A stretch of DNA of 7,529 bases from Chloroflexia bacterium (GTDB lineage: Bacteria > Chloroflexota > Chloroflexia > Thermomicrobiales > JALYUS01). Shown here piece by piece: positions 1 through 5,818 of this stretch. Where the stretch lies: NCBI GenBank assembly GCA_025928215.1, contig JAICJW010000223.1, forward strand, positions 1 through 7,529. Reading direction: 5' to 3'. The notes under the pieces were generated by a model. That model ran no database searches. It saw nothing but the letters and a program-made list of their open reading frames with translations, and had not been told where the DNA came from. The translations under genes were made by a program, and so were the position numbers. Each line of letters opens with the position of its first letter. The stretch's first letter is position 1.

Positions 1-217
1 CCCACCCAGCGCGCCCAGATAAGCCAGCGATACGGAAACCATTGAACCGCAGAGACGCAGAGGACGCAGAGAAAAAAGGAAGGGAACAAAAGGAAAAGTA
101 TTTACTACTACCCCTCTCTATCTCTTCTTCTCTTTTCATCTTCCCTCTCTGCGTTCTCCGCGTCTCTGCGGTTCAATGGTTTCCGTATCGCTGGCTTATC
201 TGGGCGCGCTGGGTGGG
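1..217. repeat. Long inverted repeat with 58-bp perfect arms (1-58 and 160-217)
   Basis: Bases 1-58 are the exact reverse complement of 160-217. Pairing continues inward to about 72/146 with only two mismatches (59/159 and 63/155), leaving an A/G-rich then pyrimidine-rich loop. The outer 41-42 bp of each arm is not repeat core. On the minus strand, 176-217 encodes the last 14 residues of the aldolase gene, and on the plus strand 1-42 encodes the same 14 residues followed by TGA at 43-45. The inner part is the palindromic repeat described separately. Because the arm begins at base 1, its true outer limit cannot be seen. It could be a convergent partial or complete second gene copy, or a fold-back at a contig end. 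Confidence 0.95.
42..177. repeat. Palindromic intergenic repeat, copy 1 (GAACCGCAGAGACGCAG family)
   Basis: The element starts with ATTGAACCGCAGAGACGCAG and ends with its reverse complement, with short direct repeats ACGCAG/ACGCAGAG inside the left arm. The centre is A/G-rich on the left and T/C-rich on the right, including AAAGTATTT near the middle. A second copy lies at 3470-3539. Over the right arm the two copies match for about 36 bp with four differences in the middle six bases. Both copies lie next to gene 3' ends. I recall this core as a widespread intergenic palindrome in Chloroflexota and some other phyla, but that is memory, not a search. The short open frames across it are low-complexity and unlikely to be genes. 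Confidence 0.85.
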
Positions 218-829
218 GTGGAGGGCGATGAGGGGGAGGCCGGACTGATGGGCGAGGATGGCGAGTCGGGTGACGAATTCGAGGGTTTCCATTCGTAGGA
301 GGGCTTCGCGCGGGGTGCGGCCGAGGGTGAGCGCGCCGTGACCTTCGAGAATCAGGGCGCGCGTGCCGTTTTCCAACCCCTTCGCGACCGCATGGCCGAG
401 ATCGGGCGTGCCGGGGCAGGCCCATGGAACGCGCGTCAGGCCGGCGAGCATCAGATGCGCCTCGGCGGTCGTCGTGATCGGGACGGCGATGCCGGTCGTC
501 GCGGCGAGCGTCACCCAGACCGGCGAGAGATGGAGGACGCAGCGGACATCGTCACCGGCGGCATGGGCGGCGCGGTGCATGCGGATTTCGCTCGTCGCCT
601 CGGGCGGCACATCGTCATCGAAGCCGGGGGCAGCAATGACGAAATCATCGTCCGCGAGGTCCGCGAGGTCCGTTCCGGCCTTCGACAGGAGCAACGAGCC
701 GTCCGGCAGTTTGCCGCTGATGTTGCCACTCGTTCCCCAGACCATGCCGCGTGCGAAGGCGGATCGCCCGACGGCCTGTAAATCGGCGCGGAGAGTGGCA
801 TCATTGCTGCGTAACACTTGCGTAGGCAC
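173..829 (-). CDS. Class II aldolase/adducin-family protein
   Basis: This is a 218-residue protein, the usual length for the fuculose-phosphate aldolase/ribulose-phosphate epimerase-like family, whose members are zinc enzymes that cleave or epimerise sugar phosphates in the cytoplasm. Visible signatures are GTSGNIS at 32-38 (phosphate-binding loop), SKAGTD at 49-54, SEIRMH at 80-85 with the candidate catalytic Glu81, and EGHG at 162-165 with the zinc-ligand His164. The usual HxH zinc pair is changed: the region reads VLHLSP (98-103), so His100 is present but the second His position is Ser102. The C-terminal RAQISQRYG is typical of the family. The start is GTG at 829, chosen because GGAGG lies 8 nt upstream. 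The last 14 residues lie in the right arm of the inverted repeat and the TGA stop lies in the repeat core. Substrate cannot be assigned. Confidence 0.88.
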   Translation of the reverse strand: MPTQVLRSNDATLRADLQAVGRSAFARGMVWGTSGNISGKLPDGSLLLSKAGTDLADLADDDFVIAAPGFDDDVPPEATSEIRMHRAAHAAGDDVRCVLHLSPVWVTLAATTGIAVPITTTAEAHLMLAGLTRVPWACPGTPDLGHAVAKGLENGTRALILEGHGALTLGRTPREALLRMETLEFVTRLAILAHQSGLPLIALHPTQRAQISQRYGNH

Positions 830-909
830 GGTATTTTCCTCCGTTGGGGTGGAAGCGCTGCTCTGCGGAGCATGGAACCATTGCAGGGTTTGATCGTCCT
901 ACAGATAGG

Positions 910-927
910 CGGTTGGCGCGCCAACCG
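910..927. promoter_or_regulatory. 18-bp perfect palindrome, possible operator
   Basis: CGGTTGGCGCGCCAACCG is perfectly self-complementary and lies between the divergent aldolase and L,D-transpeptidase genes. It would overlap or directly follow the transcription start of the predicted minus-strand promoter at 933-960, a usual place for a dimeric repressor to bind. No regulator gene is adjacent, so the binding protein is unknown. A GC-rich palindrome could also arise by chance or be an RNA hairpin. Confidence 0.4.
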
Positions 928-932
928 GCGGC

Positions 933-960
933 ATTGTAGCACCGGCGCTTGCGCTGTCTG
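933..960 (-). promoter_or_regulatory. Possible sigma70-type promoter for the aldolase gene
   Basis: Read on the minus strand, CAGACA (955-960, 4/6 to TTGACA) is followed after 16 nt by TACAAT (933-938, 5/6 to TATAAT). Transcription would start near 926 and give a leader of about 95 nt before the GTG at 829. This is prediction by eye only. I saw no equally good promoter for the plus-strand gene in 830-1082. Confidence 0.35.
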
Positions 961-1082
961 CTACGATGAAGGATTGAAGGCGGCGGCGCGGGCCGGTCGC
1001 CACGTGATCGGCAACCATTCGTCATGGGCGCTCGGTAGGTGCGGCTTCGGGTCCCAGGGTCAGACAGGAAGGGTACGAGTCC

Positions 1083-2189
1083 ATGCGATTCTTGCGTCAA
1101 GTCACGCTGCTGGCGGTGATCGCCAGCCTCTCTGTCGTCGTTGGGGGCGCGGGAACATCGGTCGCTGCGGCGGCTGTCATCCCGGATGTCGCGCCCGATG
1201 CACCGACCGTCCTCTATTACCCGCAGACGCATCACGCGGTCGGCGGGGCATTCCTGAAGTACTGGACGAACAACGGCGGGTTGACGCGCTTCGGCTTCCC
1301 GGTCACGGAAGAGATGTCCATCAAAGACAACACGGGCAAGATGATCACCGTGCAGTTCTTCGAACGCGTGCGGATGGAATATCACCCCGAGAATGCCGGT
1401 ACGCCGTACGAAGTGCTGCTCGGCCAACTGGGGCGCGAGCTGGCCGGGAACCGCACGGACCAACCCTTCCAGGCCGTGCCGGAAAACACGAAGACGCAAC
1501 TGAACGACGATGGCGCGCTCTACTTCCCGGAGACGAAGCACACACTCGCCAATGGCTTCCGCCTCTACTGGCAGGCGAACGGCGGCCTGCCGATCTACGG
1601 CTATCCGCTTTCGCAGGAGTTCACCGAGCGTAATGCCGACGACGGCAATTCGTACACCGTACAGTACTTCGAGCGGGCGCGCTTCGAGTGGCACCCCGAA
1701 ATCAATGGCGGCAGCGTCCTGATCGGCCTGATGGGTAAGGCGAGCGCGCAGACGATCAAAGCGAACTTCGCCCCACGCGATCAGGGCACCCTCACCGAGT
1801 GGACGCCGAATATGTTCCAGAAGTGGATTGAAGTGAACCTCTCGCAGCAGACGCTCTACGCGCATATCGGCAACAACGTCGTCTTCACGACGCTCGTCAG
1901 CACCGGCACCGCCGCGCATCCGACGCCGCCCGGTGACTACAACGTCTTTGAGAAATTGACGAAGGATGACATGACAAACGGCAAGGCGGGCGATGATGAT
2001 TACTACAACCTGCCCGATGTGCCGTGGGTGATGTACTTCATCGGCGGCGGCTACGCGATCCACGGGACGTACTGGCATCACAACTTCGGCCATGTGATGA
2101 GCCACGGCTGTGTCAACGCGCCAACCGATGCTGCCGAATCGCTCTACAACTGGGCGCCGATGGGCACGCGCGTCGTCGTCCATAACTAA
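1083..2189 (+). CDS. Exported L,D-transpeptidase (YkuD) with two N-terminal surface modules
   Basis: This 368-residue protein has an N-terminal signal peptide (basic start, hydrophobic core at about 7-22, likely cleavage near Ala28-Ala31). Two copies of a ~72-residue module follow at 45-117 and 146-218. Each contains a [YF]-P-x-T-x-H start, YWxxNGGL, G[FY]P and VQ[YF]FERxRxExHPE. The C-terminal ~247-367 is a YkuD catalytic domain with His327 and the SHGC motif at 340-343 (nucleophile Cys343). The family makes 3-3 peptidoglycan cross-links or attaches proteins to peptidoglycan outside the membrane, using the active-site Cys and L,D-peptide stems. The start at 1083 is supported by AGGAAGGG ending 9 nt upstream. 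The two modules probably hold the enzyme at the cell surface (inference). They recur in the cupredoxin protein at 5819-7237. Confidence 0.93.
   Translation: MRFLRQVTLLAVIASLSVVVGGAGTSVAAAAVIPDVAPDAPTVLYYPQTHHAVGGAFLKYWTNNGGLTRFGFPVTEEMSIKDNTGKMITVQFFERVRMEYHPENAGTPYEVLLGQLGRELAGNRTDQPFQAVPENTKTQLNDDGALYFPETKHTLANGFRLYWQANGGLPIYGYPLSQEFTERNADDGNSYTVQYFERARFEWHPEINGGSVLIGLMGKASAQTIKANFAPRDQGTLTEWTPNMFQKWIEVNLSQQTLYAHIGNNVVFTTLVSTGTAAHPTPPGDYNVFEKLTKDDMTNGKAGDDDYYNLPDVPWVMYFIGGGYAIHGTYWHHNFGHVMSHGCVNAPTDAAESLYNWAPMGTRVVVHN
1215..1736 (+). repeat. Two tandem copies of the NGGLxxFGYP/VQYFER surface module in the L,D-transpeptidase
   Basis: The modules span 1215-1433 and 1518-1736. Shared landmarks in order are P-x-T-x-H, F-x-x-YW-x-x-NGGL, G-[FY]-P, VQ-[FY]-FER-x-R-x-E-x-HPE and a final G-x-[LM]-G. 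The order of the parts (GxP followed by E, then Q-F-x-x-x-x-I/F-E-x-H) recalls LGFP wall-binding repeats, but the match is distant and made by eye. Confidence 0.8.
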
Positions 2190-2198
2190 CGCGGTAGC

Positions 2199-2233
2199 GG
2201 CGCACAGGCGTGCGCCTCTCCCTCTCTTTGCCC
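2199..2233 (+). terminator. Possible rho-independent terminator of the L,D-transpeptidase gene
   Basis: A perfect 7-bp GC-rich stem, GGCGCAC/GTGCGCC (2199-2205 and 2210-2216) with a 4-nt AGGC loop, starts 9 nt after the TAA stop. It is followed by a pyrimidine run with several T residues (TCTCCCTCTCTTT). The tail is not a pure T tract, so efficiency is uncertain. It lies in the short gap between two convergent genes, where a terminator is expected. Confidence 0.5.
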
Positions 2234-2250
2234 GCTATTCTCGCGTCCGC

Positions 2251-3444
2251 TTATCTGTCGCGCCGTACCGTCTCCGCGATCAAGGAGGCGACGAGGGCGA
2301 TGCGGTCGGGGAGGGTCGTCAGGTCAAGGTATTCCTCCGGGGAATGCGCGCCGCCACCCATCGGGCCGAGGGCGTCGAGGGTCGGCGTGCCGATGGCGGC
2401 GGTGAAGTTGCCGTCCGAGCCGCCGCCCGTGCCGATCGGTTCGACGGGGATGTCCCAGCCGCCGAGAATATCTCCGGCGATGGCGAGCAGACGGTCCTGC
2501 GCCTCCGTCCGCTCCATCGGCGGGCGGTTGATGCCGCCGGTTAGTTCGGCGGTCGTGTCCGGCACCGTCGCATGCGCCGCGATGGCCCGCATCGCCGCCT
2601 CTGTTTCCGCGACCGCCGCCGCGGTTGGTACGCGGAGATCAATCTCCGCGTACGCCTCCGCCGCGACGACATTGCGCCGCGAGCCGCCGCGCATCACGCC
2701 GACATTGACGCTGACGCCCTCGGTATTCCCGGCGCTCAAGCCCGGTGTCGTGAGGGCGTGGAGGGCGATGATCTTGTGCGCCATCTCCAGTGTTGCACTC
2801 CGCCCGCGCCACGGCTCGCCGCCCGCGTGCGCCGCCTTGCCGGTGACGCGCAGATTGTAGAGGCCGATCCCCTTGCGCGTCGTGACGACGCAGCCCGGCC
2901 CGACCGCGCGCCCCGGTTCGAGAATATAGGCGGCGTCCGCGCCCTTCGCCGTCTCCTCGATCAGCGCGCGAGACGTTTGCGAGCCGACTTCCTCGTCCGT
3001 ATTGACGACATAGCGCACATTTGGCAACGGAATGGCGAGATCACGCAAAATCCGCAGGGCGTAGATGCCGCTGAGGATGCCCGATTTCATATCAGTGACG
3101 CCGCAGCCCGTGATGCGGTTGCCCGTCATCGTGAAGGGGCGGCTCGCGACGGTGCCCGCCGGATAGACGGTATCAATATGCCCGACGAGCACGACCGTCG
3201 GGCGATCCGCCGCGCCTTGCCACGTCGCGCGTAGATGGTCGCCGCGCTCCGCCTGCGGGAACGACTCGACCGTACCGCCGCTCGCTTCGAGCCAGCCACG
3301 CACGACGCGCCCGACGGCATCCACGCGTGCCTTATCATCCGTCGGGCTGTCCATATCCACGATCTGCCGCAAATCGCGCAGATATTCTTCCCGCATCCCC
3401 CGCGCCCGCGCCCGAATCTCCCGCCGCATCTCCGTCACATCCAT
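2251..3444 (-). CDS. M20-family metallopeptidase, carboxypeptidase G2-like
   Basis: This 397-residue cytoplasmic-type protein has the di-zinc M20 signature: GHIDTV with His89, GVTDMKSG with the bridging Asp118, TDEEVGS with Glu151 (general base) and Glu152, LEPG with Glu176, and GGGAHSPEEY with His367. GKAAHAG in the middle is the dimerisation-domain His motif. The order and spacing fit the CPG2/glutamate-carboxypeptidase branch, which removes C-terminal Glu or related residues from peptides, folate derivatives or acyl-amino acids. The exact substrate cannot be told. The start is ATG at 3444 because AAGGAG lies 7 nt upstream. A GTG eight codons further out (3468) lies beside the palindromic repeat and has no better ribosome site. 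No signal peptide is visible. The histidine phosphatase lies upstream on the same strand, 104 nt away, with repeat copy 2 between them. Confidence 0.92.
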   Translation of the reverse strand: MDVTEMRREIRARARGMREEYLRDLRQIVDMDSPTDDKARVDAVGRVVRGWLEASGGTVESFPQAERGDHLRATWQGAADRPTVVLVGHIDTVYPAGTVASRPFTMTGNRITGCGVTDMKSGILSGIYALRILRDLAIPLPNVRYVVNTDEEVGSQTSRALIEETAKGADAAYILEPGRAVGPGCVVTTRKGIGLYNLRVTGKAAHAGGEPWRGRSATLEMAHKIIALHALTTPGLSAGNTEGVSVNVGVMRGGSRRNVVAAEAYAEIDLRVPTAAAVAETEAAMRAIAAHATVPDTTAELTGGINRPPMERTEAQDRLLAIAGDILGGWDIPVEPIGTGGGSDGNFTAAIGTPTLDALGPMGGGAHSPEEYLDLTTLPDRIALVASLIAETVRRDR

Positions 3445-3469
3445 CAGATCACTCCTTTGTGAAAACACT

Positions 3470-3539
3470 TGAAACGCAGAGAAGAGAAAGTATTTTCATT
3501 TCTCTTCCCTCTCTGCGCCCGCTGCGTCTCTGCGGTTCA
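3470..3539. repeat. Palindromic intergenic repeat, copy 2 (shortened left arm)
   Basis: TGAAACGCAGAG opens the element and CTCTGCGGTTCA closes it, with AAAGTATTTTCATTT at the centre. The right arm matches copy 1 (about 141-176) closely, including CTTCCCTCTCTGCG and GCGTCTCTGCGGTTCA. The left arm lacks about 17 nt (the ACGCAGAGGACGCAGAG portion) present in copy 1. Unlike copy 1, the flanks are not inverted copies of each other. It sits between the phosphatase stop and the ribosome site of the M20 gene, so on that transcript it could fold into a hairpin affecting stability or read-through. Confidence 0.85.
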
Positions 3540-3548
3540 TCCGGTTTC

Positions 3549-4187
3549 TCATCCCTCATCGAGGTGGTTGCGATCATTGAGACGGGTGAGGATCGGGTGG
3601 CGGGGTTTGCCGTCCGTGCCGGGCAGGAGCAGAGTGCTGACCGAGCCGTGCTGCGGGCGGAGGCGGAGCGCATAGCGCAGGTCCAGCCCGATTGCCTCCC
3701 CGATGATCGCTTGCAAGGTCAGGCCGTGCGAGACGATCAACATATGCGTCTCGCCCGCTCCCACATGCGCCGCCGTAATTTCCCGCACCGCCGCCGATGC
3801 CCGCGCCAGCATCTGCCGCAACGACTCGCCCCCCGGCACGACGACGTCCGCCGGATCCGCCTCCCACGCGGCGAAGAAATCGGTATACCGTGGGCGCATC
3901 TCCGCGCCGGTGAATCCTTCCAGATCGCCCTGATGCATCTCGCGCAATCGTGGGTCGGTCTGGACCGGCAGGCCATGCGCCTCGGCAATCGGCGCGGCGG
4001 TCGCCACCGCCCGCTGGAGATCGCTTGTGTAGATGGCGACGAGCGGAATGCGCGCGAACGCCGGGACGAGCGTTGCCGCCTGCGCCTGCCCGCCCTCGGT
4101 CAGCGGCAGGTCGGTGCAGCCGAGGAAACGCCCCTCAACAGTCCATGCGGTCTGACAGTGGCGCACGAGATGGAGATGCATCGCCAT
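3549..4187 (-). CDS. Histidine phosphatase superfamily protein (phosphoglycerate mutase/CobC-like)
   Basis: This 212-residue protein has the full branch-1 catalytic set: LVRHCQT at 7-13 (Arg9 and the phospho-acceptor His10), SDLQRA at 55-60 with Arg59, LREMHQGDLEG with acid Glu83, and VSHG at 152-155 with His154. FLGCTDLPLTEGG after the catalytic His and PGGES in the middle are typical of small-molecule phosphatases such as alpha-ribazole phosphatase or GpmB-like enzymes. No cobalamin genes are in view, so the substrate is open. The residue after the catalytic His is Cys rather than the common Gly. The start is ATG at 4187, placed just before the first family residues. Its ribosome site is poor (only a GGCGG-like stretch), and ATG at 4181 is an alternative. 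The frame stays open upstream to 4448, but that stretch is low-complexity and unlike the family. Confidence 0.9.
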   Translation of the reverse strand: MAMHLHLVRHCQTAWTVEGRFLGCTDLPLTEGGQAQAATLVPAFARIPLVAIYTSDLQRAVATAAPIAEAHGLPVQTDPRLREMHQGDLEGFTGAEMRPRYTDFFAAWEADPADVVVPGGESLRQMLARASAAVREITAAHVGAGETHMLIVSHGLTLQAIIGEAIGLDLRYALRLRPQHGSVSTLLLPGTDGKPRHPILTRLNDRNHLDEG

Positions 4188-4414
4188 GCCGCCATTGTCG
4201 CACAGAAACCGCACCCCCGACCTCTCTTCTTCGCTTGCAGATCGTAGTATGTCTGAGTCCCGTCCGGCGAAGGAGAGGGGAGGGGAGCGTATAGGAAGCG
4301 CTGTGGCGTTCTTCCAACATTGTATTCGCATTTTCTCCCCCTTCTCCATTGCCGGATGGATTCTCTTATATCGTGGTCTGAGAGCGATGGAGAGGGGGGC
4401 GGGGGTGAGGTAGA
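4188..4414. other. Divergent spacer with purine-rich repeats and an imperfect inverted repeat
   Basis: No gene is visible in these 227 nt between the phosphatase and the MFS gene. CTCCCCCTTCTCCATTGC (4335-4352) pairs with 4384-4401 at 15 of 18 positions, two of the mismatches being G-U compatible in RNA, around a 31-nt loop. The right arm lies just before the MFS ribosome site. A related purine-rich stretch, also preceded by GTCTGAG, occurs in direct orientation at about 4252-4289. Promoters for both genes should lie here, but I could not pick any with confidence. Confidence 0.5.
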
Positions 4415-5725
4415 ATGCGCCGAGAGGGGGGAGGGATCGTGCACGCAACGGGACAACGGCGGGTGGACAGGCGGCTGATTCTCGTCCTGTGCCTCATCAC
4501 CTTCCTCGCGAACGCCGGCAATCAGCCCGCGCCCAGCCTCTATCCGGCGGTGGCGAGGGATTTTGGCATCAGCACCGCGCTGGTCGGGCAACTCTCGACG
4601 GTCAGCAATCTCAGTGGGATCGTCCTGACTCTCATTCTCGCGCCGCTCTCCGATGCCTTCGGGCGCAAGCGACTGATTACCATCGGTATCCTGCTCACCC
4701 TTGTTGCCGGCATCGCCGCCGCGCTGTCCCCCAGTTTCGGTATTCTGCTGCTCGTGCGGATCATCGGTGGAGCGAGTTGGGGCGGCATCATGCCGTCGGT
4801 CTACTCCCTGGCGGCAGAGCGCTTTTCCGGCACGATGCGCACGATCGCCATCGGCTGGGTCACCTCGACGCTCTCATTGGGTGGCATCATCACGAATGTA
4901 CTCTTCACGCAGATCGCGCAGTTCACCTCGTGGCGCGGCAGCGTGCTGGTCTACGTCGTCTGGGCGGCGATAGGCATACTCGCCTTGCCACGTTTCCTGC
5001 CCACCGATCCGCCGCTGGCGCGGCTGCCGCGCGGCATGCTCCGCTCGCTCTTCGGCAGTGGCCTGCTCCTGCCCTTTCGCCATCGGGCGACGCGCGCCCT
5101 GATTACCTCGAATGTCGCGCGGACCTTGCACTGGTCCGCGATGGGCACGTACATTGCCCTGCTCTTCTCCGATGTCTACGGCGTCAGCATCGCCATGATC
5201 GGCTACCTTTCGCTGGGGACTTCCGTTGGCTATCTCGTCGGCGTCAATATCGCCAGCCGCCTGACGCCGCGCTTCGGGCCGCAACGGATCAATGTCTGGG
5301 CGAATGCGCTCGGCTTCCCGATCCTCGTACTGGCGACCGGGCTGCTCGCGCCGTTGCCGGTGATGCTCGCCTTCACGATGTGCTACCACGCCTGCATGGG
5401 CGCGGGGTACACGACGCAGCAGACGCTCCTACTCGCCGTCACACCGGCGGGCAAGGGCGCGACGGGCGGCGTCAACAGCGCGACCGTGCAGGCGGGCGGC
5501 GTCTTCGCCTCGATCATCGGCGGGGTGATTATCGGCACGCTCGGCTACCGATGGCTTGGCCCGTTGCTCGGTTGGAGCGGTCTGCTCGCCGCCTTCCTCG
5601 TCTGGCGCGCTGTCGGCGTCAATGCCGCCCGCGATGTGGAGATCGAGGGGGAGGGCCTGATCGTCACGGTCGCGGCGCAACCGGAAACGCCGACCGGAGC
5701 CACCACGCCCATCGCCGGCAAATAA
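4415..5725 (+). CDS. MFS transporter, 12-TM
   Basis: This 436-residue integral membrane protein is of major facilitator superfamily length. About 12 hydrophobic segments are readable: six before a basic central loop at about 192-228 and six after it. The signature motif A is clear between TM2 and TM3 (PLSDAFGRKR at 77-86), and RIIGGASWGGIMP at about 115-127 fits the TM4 Arg/Gly-rich motif. Such proteins are secondary transporters driven by proton or ion gradients. The general look is of a drug:H+ antiporter-type exporter, but the substrate cannot be read. The C-terminal tail beyond about 403 is polar. The start is uncertain: ATG at 4415 has GAGG only 4 nt upstream, while GTG at 4439 in the same frame has an AGGGGGGAGGG run just before it, and either leaves TM1 intact. 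The next gene begins 93 nt downstream. Confidence 0.92.
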   Translation: MRREGGGIVHATGQRRVDRRLILVLCLITFLANAGNQPAPSLYPAVARDFGISTALVGQLSTVSNLSGIVLTLILAPLSDAFGRKRLITIGILLTLVAGIAAALSPSFGILLLVRIIGGASWGGIMPSVYSLAAERFSGTMRTIAIGWVTSTLSLGGIITNVLFTQIAQFTSWRGSVLVYVVWAAIGILALPRFLPTDPPLARLPRGMLRSLFGSGLLLPFRHRATRALITSNVARTLHWSAMGTYIALLFSDVYGVSIAMIGYLSLGTSVGYLVGVNIASRLTPRFGPQRINVWANALGFPILVLATGLLAPLPVMLAFTMCYHACMGAGYTTQQTLLLAVTPAGKGATGGVNSATVQAGGVFASIIGGVIIGTLGYRWLGPLLGWSGLLAAFLVWRAVGVNAARDVEIEGEGLIVTVAAQPETPTGATTPIAGK

Positions 5726-5767
5726 TCGCGGATTTCCATCACACCGCAATGTGCGCGCAATCCCCGC

Positions 5768-5783
5768 ACGCCGATTCCGGCGT
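5768..5783 (+). terminator. Small hairpin after the MFS gene, weak terminator candidate
   Basis: ACGCCG-ATTC-CGGCGT forms a perfect 6-bp stem with a 4-nt loop, 42 nt after the MFS stop. It is followed by ACTTTGAAGTA, not a T tract, so it is at best a weak terminator or a processing hairpin. Confidence 0.25.
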
Positions 5784-5818
5784 ACTTTGAAGTATGACGA
5801 TCCGAAGAGCGAGAACAG

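Noticed and set aside
42..248. Small plus-strand open frame across the first palindromic repeat
   Set aside because: It is made almost entirely of the repeat plus antisense aldolase sequence, shows low-complexity RRDAEDAEKK-type residues and has no ribosome site.
650..672. Short tandem duplication TCCGCGAGG inside the aldolase gene
   Set aside because: It encodes a harmless DLADLAD repeat in a surface loop and keeps the frame. It is too short to be more than ordinary slippage.
936..964. GTAGCA...TGCTAC inverted repeat upstream of the L,D-transpeptidase
   Set aside because: The arms are only 6 bp with a 17-nt spacer that pairs poorly. Expected by chance in this composition.
801..2183. Long 460-residue open frame antisense to the L,D-transpeptidase gene
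   Set aside because: Its translation is Arg/Val/Glu-rich without any family signature, and the opposite strand carries a clear YkuD enzyme. It is a GC-rich shadow frame.
4188..4448. N-terminal extension of the histidine phosphatase up to 4448
   Set aside because: The extra 87 residues are low-complexity and encoded by the purine-rich spacer. The family fold begins at the ATG at 4187.
4489..5790. Long plus-strand open frame overlapping the MFS gene in another frame
   Set aside because: Arg/His/Ala-rich with no hydrophobic segments. The MFS frame has motif A and 12 TM segments.
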